DNA of 37,469 nucleotides from assembly GCA_016720595.1 (NCBI GenBank), contig JADKKI010000001.1, positions 702,501 through 739,969 of the forward strand, written 5' to 3'. Source of the stretch: Myxococcales bacterium (GTDB lineage: Bacteria > Myxococcota_A > Polyangia > Haliangiales > Haliangiaceae). Below the pieces are notes generated by a model. The model searched no databases. It was not told the origin of the DNA and saw only the letters and a program-made list of their open reading frames with translations. The position numbers and the translations under genes are program-made. Positions 1-9,857 of this stretch are shown here, in pieces (position 1 is the stretch's first letter; every line of letters begins with the position of its first letter).

Positions 1-301
1 AGCTGGGTCCAGGTGCTTCTAGGCGAGCTCGATTCCCAGTTGGGCCCGGGTGCGCCCGTGGGGGGACGGCCGCTGTCCGATCCCGCTCGAGTTGGATCGC
101 TGCCGCCGCCGTCCGCCCTTTGTTCGAGCTCACTACCTCCAGAGGTCTGGTCTTCGCTCGATCGCCATCGTCCAGTGCGGTGTAGGACGGTAGGGCCGTT
201 CCAGCCTGGCGCAGTGCTGTTCGATTCGTGCACATGCAGAGGCCTGAAATCGCACGGTTCGCGCTGTTCCGAGCGGCACATCAGCTGCAACAATCAAGGT
301 C
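1..301. other. No gene recognised (left edge)
   Basis: I see no convincing coding region in the first 301 bases. Open frames exist on both strands but have low-complexity Arg/Pro/Ser-rich translations typical of GC-rich shadow frames. The stretch probably holds the promoter region of the lipoprotein gene starting at 302, and possibly the end of a gene lying outside the window. Confidence 0.4.
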
Positions 302-643
302 GTGAAGCTCCTCGCCCTATCGCTGATGTCGCTCGGCCTCGTCACGGGGTGTAGTCGCAGCCCGGGCGACATCGATTCGTACATCGGGGACACCTGCGTT
401 CGCGATTCCGACTGCGATCAACGCTGCTACCTGGACAACCAGGACTTTCCTGGCGGTTTCTGCAGCGTGTCCTGCCGTTCCGACGCGGATTGTCCGAGCG
501 ACACCGCCTGCATCGACAAGGCGGGTGGCGTGTGTCTGTACCTGTGCCCGGCGTTCGATTGTGCGGCGCTCGGGCCGGGCTGGCACTGCAGCGACAAGGA
601 GCGCGTGACCGGCGGCAAGGACAACGTCTGTATCGGCGACTGA
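302..643 (+). CDS. Small cysteine-rich lipoprotein
   Basis: This encodes 113 aa from a GTG start. The N-terminus is a short lipoprotein signal, MKLLALSLMSLGLVTGC, with lipobox VTGC (Cys at residue 17), so the product should be lipid-anchored in the envelope. The mature part carries about 12 cysteines in short spacings (CVRDSDC, CDQRCY, CSVSCRSDADC, CLYLCPAFDC). This resembles the small disulfide-rich domains common in myxobacterial secreted proteins. I do not recognise a named family. It converges on tyrS, with only 4 bases between the two stop codons. The GTG start is chosen because it gives a canonical signal peptide directly at the N-terminus. Confidence 0.75.
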   Translation: MKLLALSLMSLGLVTGCSRSPGDIDSYIGDTCVRDSDCDQRCYLDNQDFPGGFCSVSCRSDADCPSDTACIDKAGGVCLYLCPAFDCAALGPGWHCSDKERVTGGKDNVCIGD

Positions 644-647
644 CGAC

Positions 648-1931
<1,284 letters not shown>

Positions 1932-1942
1932 GACGGCAGAAC

Positions 1943-2620
1943 CTACCAGGTCTGGTCGTCGTCGTCGCGGCGGCCGTGGGGCGGGACCGCGACCGCGGTC
2001 AGCGTGGCGCCGTCGAGGTCGAACACCGTCGGGGCGCGCTCGCACTCCCAGGTGGTGACGTTGCCAAACAGCGTGGCGCCGCGTTGCCACACGCCACCGT
2101 CCTCGTGGATGTGGCCGTAGAGGTGCAGCCGCGGTGCGACCTCGGTGACCCGGCGGAGCAGATCAGCACAGCCCGTGCGCCCACCATACGACGACCGATC
2201 GCCGATCCCTTCCGGCGGACCGTGCGTGATGAGGACGTCGAGGTCGTGCGGGATCTTGGCCCACACCTCGGCGAGCGCACGGCCGCGCGGGAGGTTGAAC
2301 GCCCAGGCATTGAACTCGGGCTGCCACGGGCTGCCATAGAACCGCACTCCATCGAGCTCGAGGGCCTGGTCCTGCAGGTAGTGCATGCCGCCGAACAGGC
2401 CGCGCGCCGCCGCGGGCTCGTGGACGAACGCCCAGTCGTGGTTGCCGGCGACGACGATCTTGTGACGGTGGGGGAGCCCGGCCATCCACTCGGCCGCGTC
2501 GCGCAGCTCGTCGAGATCGCCACCGCGGCAGATGTCGCCGGCGTGGATGAACACGTCGCCCTCGGGCACCACCAGGTCGTGCGTGAACGTGTGCGTATCG
2601 GCGACCGCGACGATCCTCAT
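1943..2620 (-). CDS. Calcineurin-like metallophosphoesterase
   Basis: This 225-aa cytoplasmic protein has all the dimetal phosphoesterase signatures: D8-x-H10 (VADTH), GD at 28-29 (HAGD), GNHD at 59-62, a THGPP motif and GHIHE near the C-terminus. Proteins of this size act on phosphomono- or diesters, and this fold cannot be assigned a substrate from sequence alone. The THGPP and GHIHE arrangement resembles the brain-239-like group. ATG at 2620 is chosen because residues before it are low-complexity. The gene lies 40 bases after the APH-family gene and 11 bases before tyrS, so co-transcription is likely. The C-terminus is acidic (RRDDDDQTW). Confidence 0.9.
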   Translation of the reverse strand: MRIVAVADTHTFTHDLVVPEGDVFIHAGDICRGGDLDELRDAAEWMAGLPHRHKIVVAGNHDWAFVHEPAAARGLFGGMHYLQDQALELDGVRFYGSPWQPEFNAWAFNLPRGRALAEVWAKIPHDLDVLITHGPPEGIGDRSSYGGRTGCADLLRRVTEVAPRLHLYGHIHEDGGVWQRGATLFGNVTTWECERAPTVFDLDGATLTAVAVPPHGRRDDDDQTW

Positions 2621-2660
2621 CGGTGGACGATCTCGCGAGCCGTTGTCGGCGAGGCGGCGC

Positions 2661-3560
2661 TCATCCGGTGCCGAGGTCCTTGGCCAGCCTCGCCAGCAAC
2701 ATCCGGCAGTCCGCATAGACCCCGGGGAACTCGCGTGGCTCGTCGAGGGTCTCGACCAGCCACGTCGAGTCGAGCAGGCGCGCCGTGAGGAGCCAGCCCT
2801 CGGGCAGGGTGCCATCCGCCTCGCGATAGCCGCGCTCGAAGGTCGCGCGGAACTCGGCGTCGTAGAGATCCGCGTGGCGAAACAGGCTGCCGATGTCGAG
2901 GAGCGGGGAGCCGGTGGAGGTGGCCTCCCAGTCGATCACGCCCGAGATCCGCCACCGATCCGGCGCTGCGCGCTGGACGAGCACGTTGCGCCCACCAAGA
3001 TCTCCGTGGACCAGGCAGACCGTGCCCCAGGCGAGCTGAGGCTCGGCCGACTCGAGCGCCTGACGGATCGCATCCGCGAGCGGTGCACCGAGGCGCTGGC
3101 GTGCGCGGCCATCGACCAGCTGCCGGTAGGCCTTCTCGAGGATCGGCGCGAGCTCGTAGGGCTCGGTGGCATCGGTGCGCGCGAGCCAGGCCATCAACCG
3201 ACCGAGCGGCTCGGCGAGCGAGGCCATGGCCTGGGCCTCCGCCTTGCGGCAGTCGTTGAGCGTGATGCCTTCGATCCACCGATAGACGATCACGTGGTGG
3301 TCGGCATCGGCATGGACGACGTCGGGAACGGGCAGGGTGCCGTGGAGGAGCGTCAGCGTGACGAGCTCGGCTTCGAATGCATCCCTGCCGCCGGCGTAGT
3401 GCTTGACCGCGAGGACGTCCCCCTTCTCGAGGGTGACCTTGTGGATCGTGTTGGTGAGGCCGCCATCGACGCGATCGATCCTCGCGATCGGCGCACCGAC
3501 CAGCGCGGTCAGCTCGTCACGGCTCACCTCGATCAGCGGGAACACACGCCCGTCGCTCAT
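2661..3560 (-). CDS. APH-family small-molecule kinase (phosphotransferase)
   Basis: The 299-aa product has the aminoglycoside phosphotransferase/choline kinase fold. The catalytic loop HGDLGGRN spans residues 185-192 and the metal-binding IDWE spans 209-212. The N-lobe has GGLTNTIHKV (33-42) and an AVKHY lysine segment near 51-55. In this family the HGDxxxxN loop transfers phosphate from ATP to a hydroxyl of a small molecule such as choline, homoserine, a sugar or an aminoglycoside. Nothing here indicates antibiotic resistance, and a metabolic kinase is more likely given the housekeeping neighbours. It begins with ATG about 100 bases downstream of rny, in the same orientation. Confidence 0.88.
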   Translation of the reverse strand: MSDGRVFPLIEVSRDELTALVGAPIARIDRVDGGLTNTIHKVTLEKGDVLAVKHYAGGRDAFEAELVTLTLLHGTLPVPDVVHADADHHVIVYRWIEGITLNDCRKAEAQAMASLAEPLGRLMAWLARTDATEPYELAPILEKAYRQLVDGRARQRLGAPLADAIRQALESAEPQLAWGTVCLVHGDLGGRNVLVQRAAPDRWRISGVIDWEATSTGSPLLDIGSLFRHADLYDAEFRATFERGYREADGTLPEGWLLTARLLDSTWLVETLDEPREFPGVYADCRMLLARLAKDLGTG

Positions 3561-3663
3561 CGCCCCGATCAGTATGCCCGAACCGCCCGGGGTAGCGTGG
3601 AGGAGATGTGGTGGCCGGTGCGAATCCCCGGTGCCCGGAGCTATGGACCGACGCGGCCGGGAC

Positions 3664-5244
<1,581 letters not shown>

Positions 5245-5246
5245 GG

Positions 5247-5852
5247 TTACCCGACCTCGTGGGTGGCGAGCTCGGTGATGACGTAGCTCATCGGTACGTC
5301 GTGGGGATCACGCGGGAGACGATCGACGACCTGGCAGGCGAACGCGACACCGAGGCGCAGCGCGGAGGGCGCCTTCGCGAGGGTGGCGTCGTAGTAGCCA
5401 CGGCCCCAGCCGACGCGACCGCCGTCGAGATCGAAGCCGAGACCGGGGATCACGAACGCGGCGATCCGCTCGAGCGCCACGGCAGGCGAATCGGCGCGAG
5501 GCTCGCGGAGGCCGAACCGACCGGCGATCAGCTCGTCGGCGCCGACCAGGTGGAACATCAGGGTGCGATCGTCGTCGAGCACCCGCGGGTAGGCGATCTC
5601 GATGCCGCGGAGCATGGCGTGCTCGGCGATCGCCGTGGTCGCGACCTCGGTTCCCTTCGCGGCGTAGAGGGCGAGGGTGTCGCCCGAGCGAAGCTTGCCG
5701 TCGAGGATCGCATTGACGGCCTGGCCGATGGCCGCACTGGCAACAGCGCGCTCGTCGGTGTGCATCGCGTCACGGCGGGCACGCAGGCTCTGCCGGGTAG
5801 CCTGCTTGCTACGCGGTCCGGAAGGCGACTGGTCAGGCACGGTCGGGAGCAA
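5247..5852 (-). CDS. 5-formyltetrahydrofolate cyclo-ligase
   Basis: This enzyme converts 5-formyl-THF to 5,10-methenyl-THF with ATP, returning a storage folate to one-carbon metabolism. The 201-aa product has the family signature GWGRGYYD (148-155), an N-terminal basic substrate/ATP segment (SKQATRQSLRARRDAM, 15-30), and PGLGFD (136-141) just before the signature. The start is uncertain. A TTG at 5852 opens the frame, and GTG at 5840 would give a 197-aa protein with the same domain. Neither has a strong ribosome-binding site. It sits directly upstream of rny with 2 bases between them. Confidence 0.92.
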   Translation of the reverse strand: MLPTVPDQSPSGPRSKQATRQSLRARRDAMHTDERAVASAAIGQAVNAILDGKLRSGDTLALYAAKGTEVATTAIAEHAMLRGIEIAYPRVLDDDRTLMFHLVGADELIAGRFGLREPRADSPAVALERIAAFVIPGLGFDLDGGRVGWGRGYYDATLAKAPSALRLGVAFACQVVDRLPRDPHDVPMSYVITELATHEVG

Positions 5853-5933
5853 GGTAATGGCGACGCATCATAACGACGCCATCTGCCCGATCAAGCCCGC
5901 AAGCCATCGAATCGCCAGGGAAAACGGCGCGAT

Positions 5934-6242
5934 TCAGTGCATGCCGTGCTGGTGCTGGCGCATGATGAAGTTCGCCAGCGGACGGCTCGGCTGCTCGCTG
6001 AACTTGAACGCCATGCCACCGTCGCGGACCCGCACGACCTCGGCCGACAGGTGCAACGTGGCCTCGCCAGGCACCTCGAGATCGAGCTCCGCCGACGAGC
6101 CCTCACCGAGCGAGAGATCCGCCTTGAGGAACAGGCCACTCTTCGAGAGATCCTCGACCGTGCCGTCGATCACGATGCCATCATCACAACGACACCGCGC
6201 ATGGACGCGCACTGGGACCCGAACTGCTTCCCGCTTGTCCAT
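5934..6242 (-). CDS. PilZ domain protein (c-di-GMP receptor)
   Basis: The 102-aa product is a single PilZ domain. Both c-di-GMP-binding elements are present: RxxxR as REAVR at residues 4-8, and D-x-S-x-x-G as DLSKSG around 32-37. This predicts a functional receptor for cyclic di-GMP, which usually controls motility, surface attachment or secretion through protein contacts. It is the first gene of a minus-strand run leading into the cyclo-ligase and rny, about 80 bases apart. It is divergent from tRNA-Lys, and the spacer between them carries inverted repeats. The C-terminus is His-rich (MRQHQHGMH), a minor oddity. The partner is unknown. Confidence 0.9.
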   Translation of the reverse strand: MDKREAVRVPVRVHARCRCDDGIVIDGTVEDLSKSGLFLKADLSLGEGSSAELDLEVPGEATLHLSAEVVRVRDGGMAFKFSEQPSRPLANFIMRQHQHGMH

Positions 6243-6293
6243 GTGGTGAAAGCTACGTTACCGACCCACGTTCATAGAAGCAATTCCAACGAT

Positions 6294-6385
6294 CCAATCG
6301 CGTTGCCGCACTGCGGCAGATCGCCGATTGGTCCGACCTTCACGAGCCGACCTTGCTTTCTCGGCTGCCATCCGGCAGATTGCCG
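6294..6385. promoter_or_regulatory. Cluster of inverted repeats in PilZ/tRNA-Lys divergent spacer
   Basis: Three inverted repeats lie in this 150-base divergent spacer. TGCCGC-ACT-GCGGCA (6304-6318) is perfect and is nested inside an outer CCAATCG...CGATTGG pair (6294-6331). CGGCA-GAT-CGCCG (6314-6326) is near-perfect. CGGCA-GAT-TGCCG (6373-6385) is perfect and ends 6 bases before the tRNA. The same core therefore occurs twice, 59 bases apart. This could be an operator, or a hairpin in the PilZ 5' leader. No convincing sigma-70 or sigma-54 promoter was found. Confidence 0.35.
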
Positions 6386-6391
6386 CGCCGA

Positions 6392-6463
<72 letters not shown>

Positions 6464-6526
6464 CCCGACGAAGACCGAGACCACGACCGCGAACAAGACG
6501 AAGACGTAGACCAAGACACAGATACT

Positions 6527-6599
6527 GACCCCGTCGTCCAGAGGCCTAGGACGCCTGCCTTTCACGCAGGTAACACGGGTTCGAATCCCGTCGGGGTCG
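6527..6599 (+). tRNA. tRNA-Glu (anticodon TTC)
   Basis: The 73-base cloverleaf has acceptor strands GACCCCG (6527-6533) and CGGGGTC (6592-6598), with discriminator G at 6599. The anticodon stem is CCTGC/GCAGG and the loop is CTTTCAC with anticodon TTC at 6561-6563. The T-arm has GGGTTCGAATCCC. CCA is not encoded. It lies 63 bases downstream of tRNA-Lys in the same orientation and may share its transcript. Confidence 0.96.
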
Positions 6600-6738
6600 C
6601 TTCACTTCAAAGTCGCTCGCACGCTCGCTATCGCTCGCGGTCTCGCTCCTTTTCCGTTCGCGACCCAGCGTCCCCTCGTTCGCTTCGCTCCTCGGGTCCG
6701 CGCGTTCTCGCGTCGCTTCGCGCCGCTCGCCCGCCGAC

Positions 6739-6809
6739 GGGATTCGCGACGCTGCGGGAACGCGAGCGCGGCTGCGCCGCTTGCTCGCTTCCGCAGGTCG
6801 TCGAATCCC
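6739..6809 (+). repeat. Long imperfect hairpin downstream of tRNA-Glu
   Basis: The arms GGGATTCG (6739-6746) and CGAATCCC (6802-6809) enclose further paired blocks: CGAC, CTGCGG/CCGCAG, GCGAGC/GCTCGC and GCGGC/GCCGC, down to a loop near 6772-6775. Together they can form a stem of about 30 pairs with small bulges. The outer arms echo the tRNA T-arm sequence. The rest of 6600-6904 is CGCTCG-rich low-complexity DNA without a recognisable gene. The hairpin could terminate the tRNA transcript or be a REP-like palindromic unit. Confidence 0.45.
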
Positions 6810-6904
6810 ACGCACCGCACTCCTCGCCATCCACCGGGCGCACCGCTCGCACCGCTCGCTCGTGCTCGTGCTCGGGCTCGCGCTCGCGCGGATCGGAGAT
6901 CGTC

Positions 6905-7147
6905 ATGAAGGCATGCAACTGCAAACCACCGGCGGTTCGCCGCACGTTCCTGGGCCTCGCCTTGCCCACGGTCGTGCTCGTGCTGCTCCCGAAGTGCCCG
7001 CTGTGTCTTGCCGCGTACGCGGCGTCGCTCGGCATCGGACTCTCGTTCTCGAGCGCGGAGACGCTCCGCACCGCGATCGCGATCGCGTGCGTCGCTGTGC
7101 TCGCGGTCGTGATCGTCCGCGGCGCGCTCCGCGCAAACGCGAGGTGA
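6905..7147 (+). CDS. Tiny Cys-containing membrane protein (intact copy A)
   Basis: This encodes 80 aa from ATG with an upstream GGAG-like ribosome-binding site. The N-terminus has CNC (MKACNCKPPAVRR). A first hydrophobic helix (LGLALPTVVLVLLP) runs into KCPLCLAAYAASLGIG, then a second helix (TAIAIACVAVLAVVIV) ends in a basic tail. Paired cysteines, CxC and CPLC, beside a membrane helix suggest metal or thiol chemistry, loosely like small mercury-transport proteins. That comparison is by pattern only, and no family is named. A diverged, C-terminally truncated copy lies at 11543 and a 41-base fragment at about 9368, so this is a locally multiplied gene. Confidence 0.65.
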   Translation: MKACNCKPPAVRRTFLGLALPTVVLVLLPKCPLCLAAYAASLGIGLSFSSAETLRTAIAIACVAVLAVVIVRGALRANAR

Positions 7148-7183
7148 GCTCGCGCGGCCGCTCGCCGCCGGCGTGGCCGGGAC
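7137..7183 (+). repeat. Dispersed GC-rich repeat (copy 1 of 3)
   Basis: A block beginning CGCGAGGTGAGCTCGCGCG is shared with 14515-14562, and without its first bases with 21450-21487. It includes the stop codon of the preceding small gene. Self-complementary GCGGC/GCCGC segments could form a hairpin, so a terminator-like role is possible. Confidence 0.4.
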
Positions 7184-7275
7184 GTGCTCCCGATCGCCAA
7201 CGCGCATGGTCCGTGTCCGAGAGGTACAGCGCCGCGAAATCGCGTTCCTCACCGGTGGGGGCGCTTTCAGTTTTC

Positions 7276-9246
7276 TCACTTCAACGCGGTCTCGAGGAAC
7301 CGCGCCATGCGCGGGTACATCGCCAGCAGGGTTTCGCGACGGATGCGCGAGTGGCCCTCGTTCTCGGCCAGCATGTATTCGACCTGGACCTTGCGTCTGC
7401 GTAGCGCGTGCACCATCTGGTCCGCTTCGGATTTCGGGACGCGCGGGTCGTGGAGGCCCTGGTAGATGAACAGCGGCGCGACGATCTGGTCGACGTGGCG
7501 GAGCGGTGAGATCGATTTCAGGAAGTCGGCGTCCTTCTCAGGATCGCCGAACTCGATCACCGACCACGTGGGCGTGGGCCCGTTCGCCGTGAGGAACGTG
7601 ATCAGGTCCGAAAACGCGGCCATGCCGATTCCCGCGCGCCACATCTTCGGCCAATTCGTCAGCGCGAGCAGCGTCAGGTAGCCGCCGTAGCTTGCGCCGA
7701 ACGCGACCAGGCGATCGCCGTCGGCCCAGGGTTGGGTCTTGATCCACCCGGTGACCGCCTCGATGTCCTTGAACGAGTCAGGGCGCCTTGGGCCATCGTC
7801 GGCATGCTCGAACGCGCTGCCGTAGCCCGTCGAGCCGCGGATGTTGGGCTCGACGATGGCGTACCCGAGCGACACGAAGAACGCGGTCGATGGGTCCCAG
7901 CGGAGCAAGGATCCGAACATCGGGCCACCGTGGAATTCGACGATCACCGGGTGCTTCTTCCCGGTCTCGCCTCGCGGGAGGTAGACGTGCGTCGGGACCT
8001 TCGTGCCGTCGAACGACGTGATCTCGGAGCTGACGAGCTCGATCTCCGGGACGCCGCTCGCCGGGCGCGTCTCGTGCCGCGGCTCAGCTCGGCCGGTCTT
8101 CGTGTCGACGATGTAGATCTCGTTCGGCGCATCCGGTGCAGACCACGACACGAGGACCTGCTTGCCGTCGGGCGAGAACCCGCCGAGCGAGCCGGATCCA
8201 GGGGGCAGCGCGGCGGTGGTGCGCTCGGCGAGCGTTCGCGTGTCGAGTAGCCGGAGCTCGCGGTGGTTGCCGACGGTCAGCATGACCGCGACCACGCCCA
8301 TCTTGCCCTCCTCCATGCCGTTGACCTGGGCGTGGGCCGGCGTGAATGCGTGCCGCGCCAGCTCCTTGCCGGTCGCGAGATCGAGCGCGAGAAGCGACAC
8401 TTGATCGGATCCGTCTTCGGTGGCGACCAGCACGCGCTTCCCGTCGCGGGTGAGCGCGCTGCCGAAGATGGTCATGTGACGGTCGCTCGGAAACGCCCAG
8501 CCTAGCTCGCCCGTCTCGAGATCGAGCCGCGCGATCGATTGCTGGGTGCGCGTGATGGCCTTGGAGACCAGACCGACCTTTCCATCTGGGCTGACGGCGA
8601 CGAGGAGCGACTCACCGGAGTAGATCGGCTTGGGCTCGGTCACCGGCCGCGTCGACATCGAGTAGATCGTCGTCTTGGGCTTGTTCAACTTCCGGGCCGA
8701 GAACAGCAGCGTGTTCGGCCGGTTTTCCGGGATGAGCGGCCGGACTCGCTGGAGCTTCACGTCCGGCGTCAGCTCGATCAGGTCCTTGCCGTCGAGACCG
8801 ACGCGGAAGAACGAGAACTGCTCGTCGAAGCCGATGTCGGCGCTGAACACGATGTCCTTGCTACCCGGCACCGTGATCGCACCGACCATCCGCTCGTTCG
8901 AGGTCACGATGCGCCTCGCCGGCCCATCGCGGTCGGCGACGTAGATCTGCGGGACGCCGTCGCGGCTCGACACGAACATCAACTGCTTGCCGTCGGCGGT
9001 GAAGCTCGGCTCGGTGTTGGTGAACGCGTCGACGAACGGCGCGAGCTTGACGGCGAGCTCGGCCTCGCGCTTCACCGCATCACCGACCGGCGTGTCGGGA
9101 TCGGCGTTGACATCCGGCTCGACGACCGCAGGCGCCGCGTTGGGAACCGGCGTCGCGACGGGCCCGGTCACGGGGGAGGCCGCCGGCTCGGGGTCGTTCG
9201 AGCCACACGCCGCGATCGAGATCACCACCCACCCAGCCAGTCTCAT
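7276..9246 (-). CDS. S9 prolyl oligopeptidase-family lipoprotein peptidase
   Basis: The 656-aa product begins with a short lipoprotein signal (MRLAGWVVISIAAC, lipobox IAAC), followed by an Ala/Pro-rich linker. A WD40-like/TolB-type beta-propeller comes next (TNTEPSFTADGKQ, SSRDGVPQIY, then VSPDG and FSPDGKQ repeats), and then an alpha/beta-hydrolase domain. The predicted triad is Ser519 in GASYGG, Asp600 in HDPRVP and His632 in EGHS. This is the dipeptidyl-peptidase/acylaminoacyl-peptidase pattern, so it probably cleaves peptides in the periplasm or at the outer membrane. The frame is open far upstream, but ATG 9246 gives the signal peptide. ATG 9264, with a better GGAACGAG ribosome site, would add six residues. 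It is divergent from the RCC1 lipoprotein. Confidence 0.93.
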   Translation of the reverse strand: MRLAGWVVISIAACGSNDPEPAASPVTGPVATPVPNAAPAVVEPDVNADPDTPVGDAVKREAELAVKLAPFVDAFTNTEPSFTADGKQLMFVSSRDGVPQIYVADRDGPARRIVTSNERMVGAITVPGSKDIVFSADIGFDEQFSFFRVGLDGKDLIELTPDVKLQRVRPLIPENRPNTLLFSARKLNKPKTTIYSMSTRPVTEPKPIYSGESLLVAVSPDGKVGLVSKAITRTQQSIARLDLETGELGWAFPSDRHMTIFGSALTRDGKRVLVATEDGSDQVSLLALDLATGKELARHAFTPAHAQVNGMEEGKMGVVAVMLTVGNHRELRLLDTRTLAERTTAALPPGSGSLGGFSPDGKQVLVSWSAPDAPNEIYIVDTKTGRAEPRHETRPASGVPEIELVSSEITSFDGTKVPTHVYLPRGETGKKHPVIVEFHGGPMFGSLLRWDPSTAFFVSLGYAIVEPNIRGSTGYGSAFEHADDGPRRPDSFKDIEAVTGWIKTQPWADGDRLVAFGASYGGYLTLLALTNWPKMWRAGIGMAAFSDLITFLTANGPTPTWSVIEFGDPEKDADFLKSISPLRHVDQIVAPLFIYQGLHDPRVPKSEADQMVHALRRRKVQVEYMLAENEGHSRIRRETLLAMYPRMARFLETALK

Positions 9247-9342
9247 CGCCGGACAGTACGTCATCTCGTTCCGCACGTGCTCCGCATGCGCTGGTGTGTC
9301 CATGAGGCTGCCGAGGTTGACGCCCAGCGATGAGGTAGCGCG

Positions 9343-9560
9343 TTCCTGCAACCCGGTGCGGGATCCGCGCTGTGTCTCGCGGCGTACGCGGCCTCGCTCG
9401 GCATCGGACTTCAGCACCTGGTCCGTGTCGAGATCTGTCCAGTCACTCCGCGAGGCCGGCGAACGGGGCTGTCCGAGATTTGTCCGAACCGCGCGTCGCA
9501 GAACTGCCAAGATCGCCGTTCCAGCAACCCCGGTGCGGGATCCGGGGATCCGGAGGCGGA
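9343..9560 (+). repeat. Dispersed repeat: fragment of small-gene family plus downstream block (copy C)
   Basis: Within the 611-base divergent gap 9247-9857, bases 9368-9408 match 11638-11678 essentially perfectly; this is the part encoding CLAAYAASLGIG. The next ~130 bases (about 9429-9545) match 11700-11835 with scattered differences and small gaps, including the tandem CTGTCCGAGAT motif and GGTGCGGGATCCGGGG. Just before 9368 lies another copy of the element's end (GGTGCGGGATCC), suggesting head-to-tail recombination. No gene is supported in the gap. Confidence 0.6.
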
Positions 9561-9857
9561 CCACACGATGGCTCTCATCGCGCCGTTCGGCGGCGTCCGA
9601 ACCTCTGCGCGTCCATTGTGGCGAGCTCATCGGGCGACTCGGAGTAGTCGCGGATCGTGATCAGTCGCGGCAGCACCCACGAGGAAGTGCCGCGTGTGTT
9701 GATCGCGAACTCGAACCTGGTCGGCAACGACTTCGTCGGTATCGTCTCCAGCGTCGGCGTGCCATTGCCCAGGGGCGTAACTCGCGTTCACACCTGTGGT
9801 CCAAGTCCGCGACATTGCGTCATGTCCGCGTGGCCCAGAGGTTGCTGTCAGGGCGGC

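Noticed and set aside
2661..3560. APH-family gene as an antibiotic-resistance gene.
   Set aside because: The family is broad and the neighbours are housekeeping genes. Nothing ties it to aminoglycosides.
3585..3663. Plus-strand CCGGTGCGAATCCCCGGTGC resembles a cobalamin riboswitch core or a tRNA T-arm.
   Set aside because: No B12-box sequence or complete cloverleaf follows, and no plus-strand gene lies downstream. It sits between two minus-strand genes.
6243..6391. Possible sigma-54 or sigma-70 promoter (TTGGAT...TATGAA) for PilZ.
   Set aside because: The spacing is 15 bases for the sigma-70 reading, and the GG to GC distance is 12, not 10, for sigma-54. The match is too weak.
6600..6904. 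CGCTCG-rich stretch as a CRISPR array.
   Set aside because: There are no regular repeats with unique spacers and no cas genes. It is low-complexity DNA plus one hairpin.
9247..9857. N-terminal extension of the S9 peptidase frame up to 9630.
   Set aside because: The extension crosses the dispersed repeat and lacks protein-like composition. The lipoprotein signal begins at 9246.
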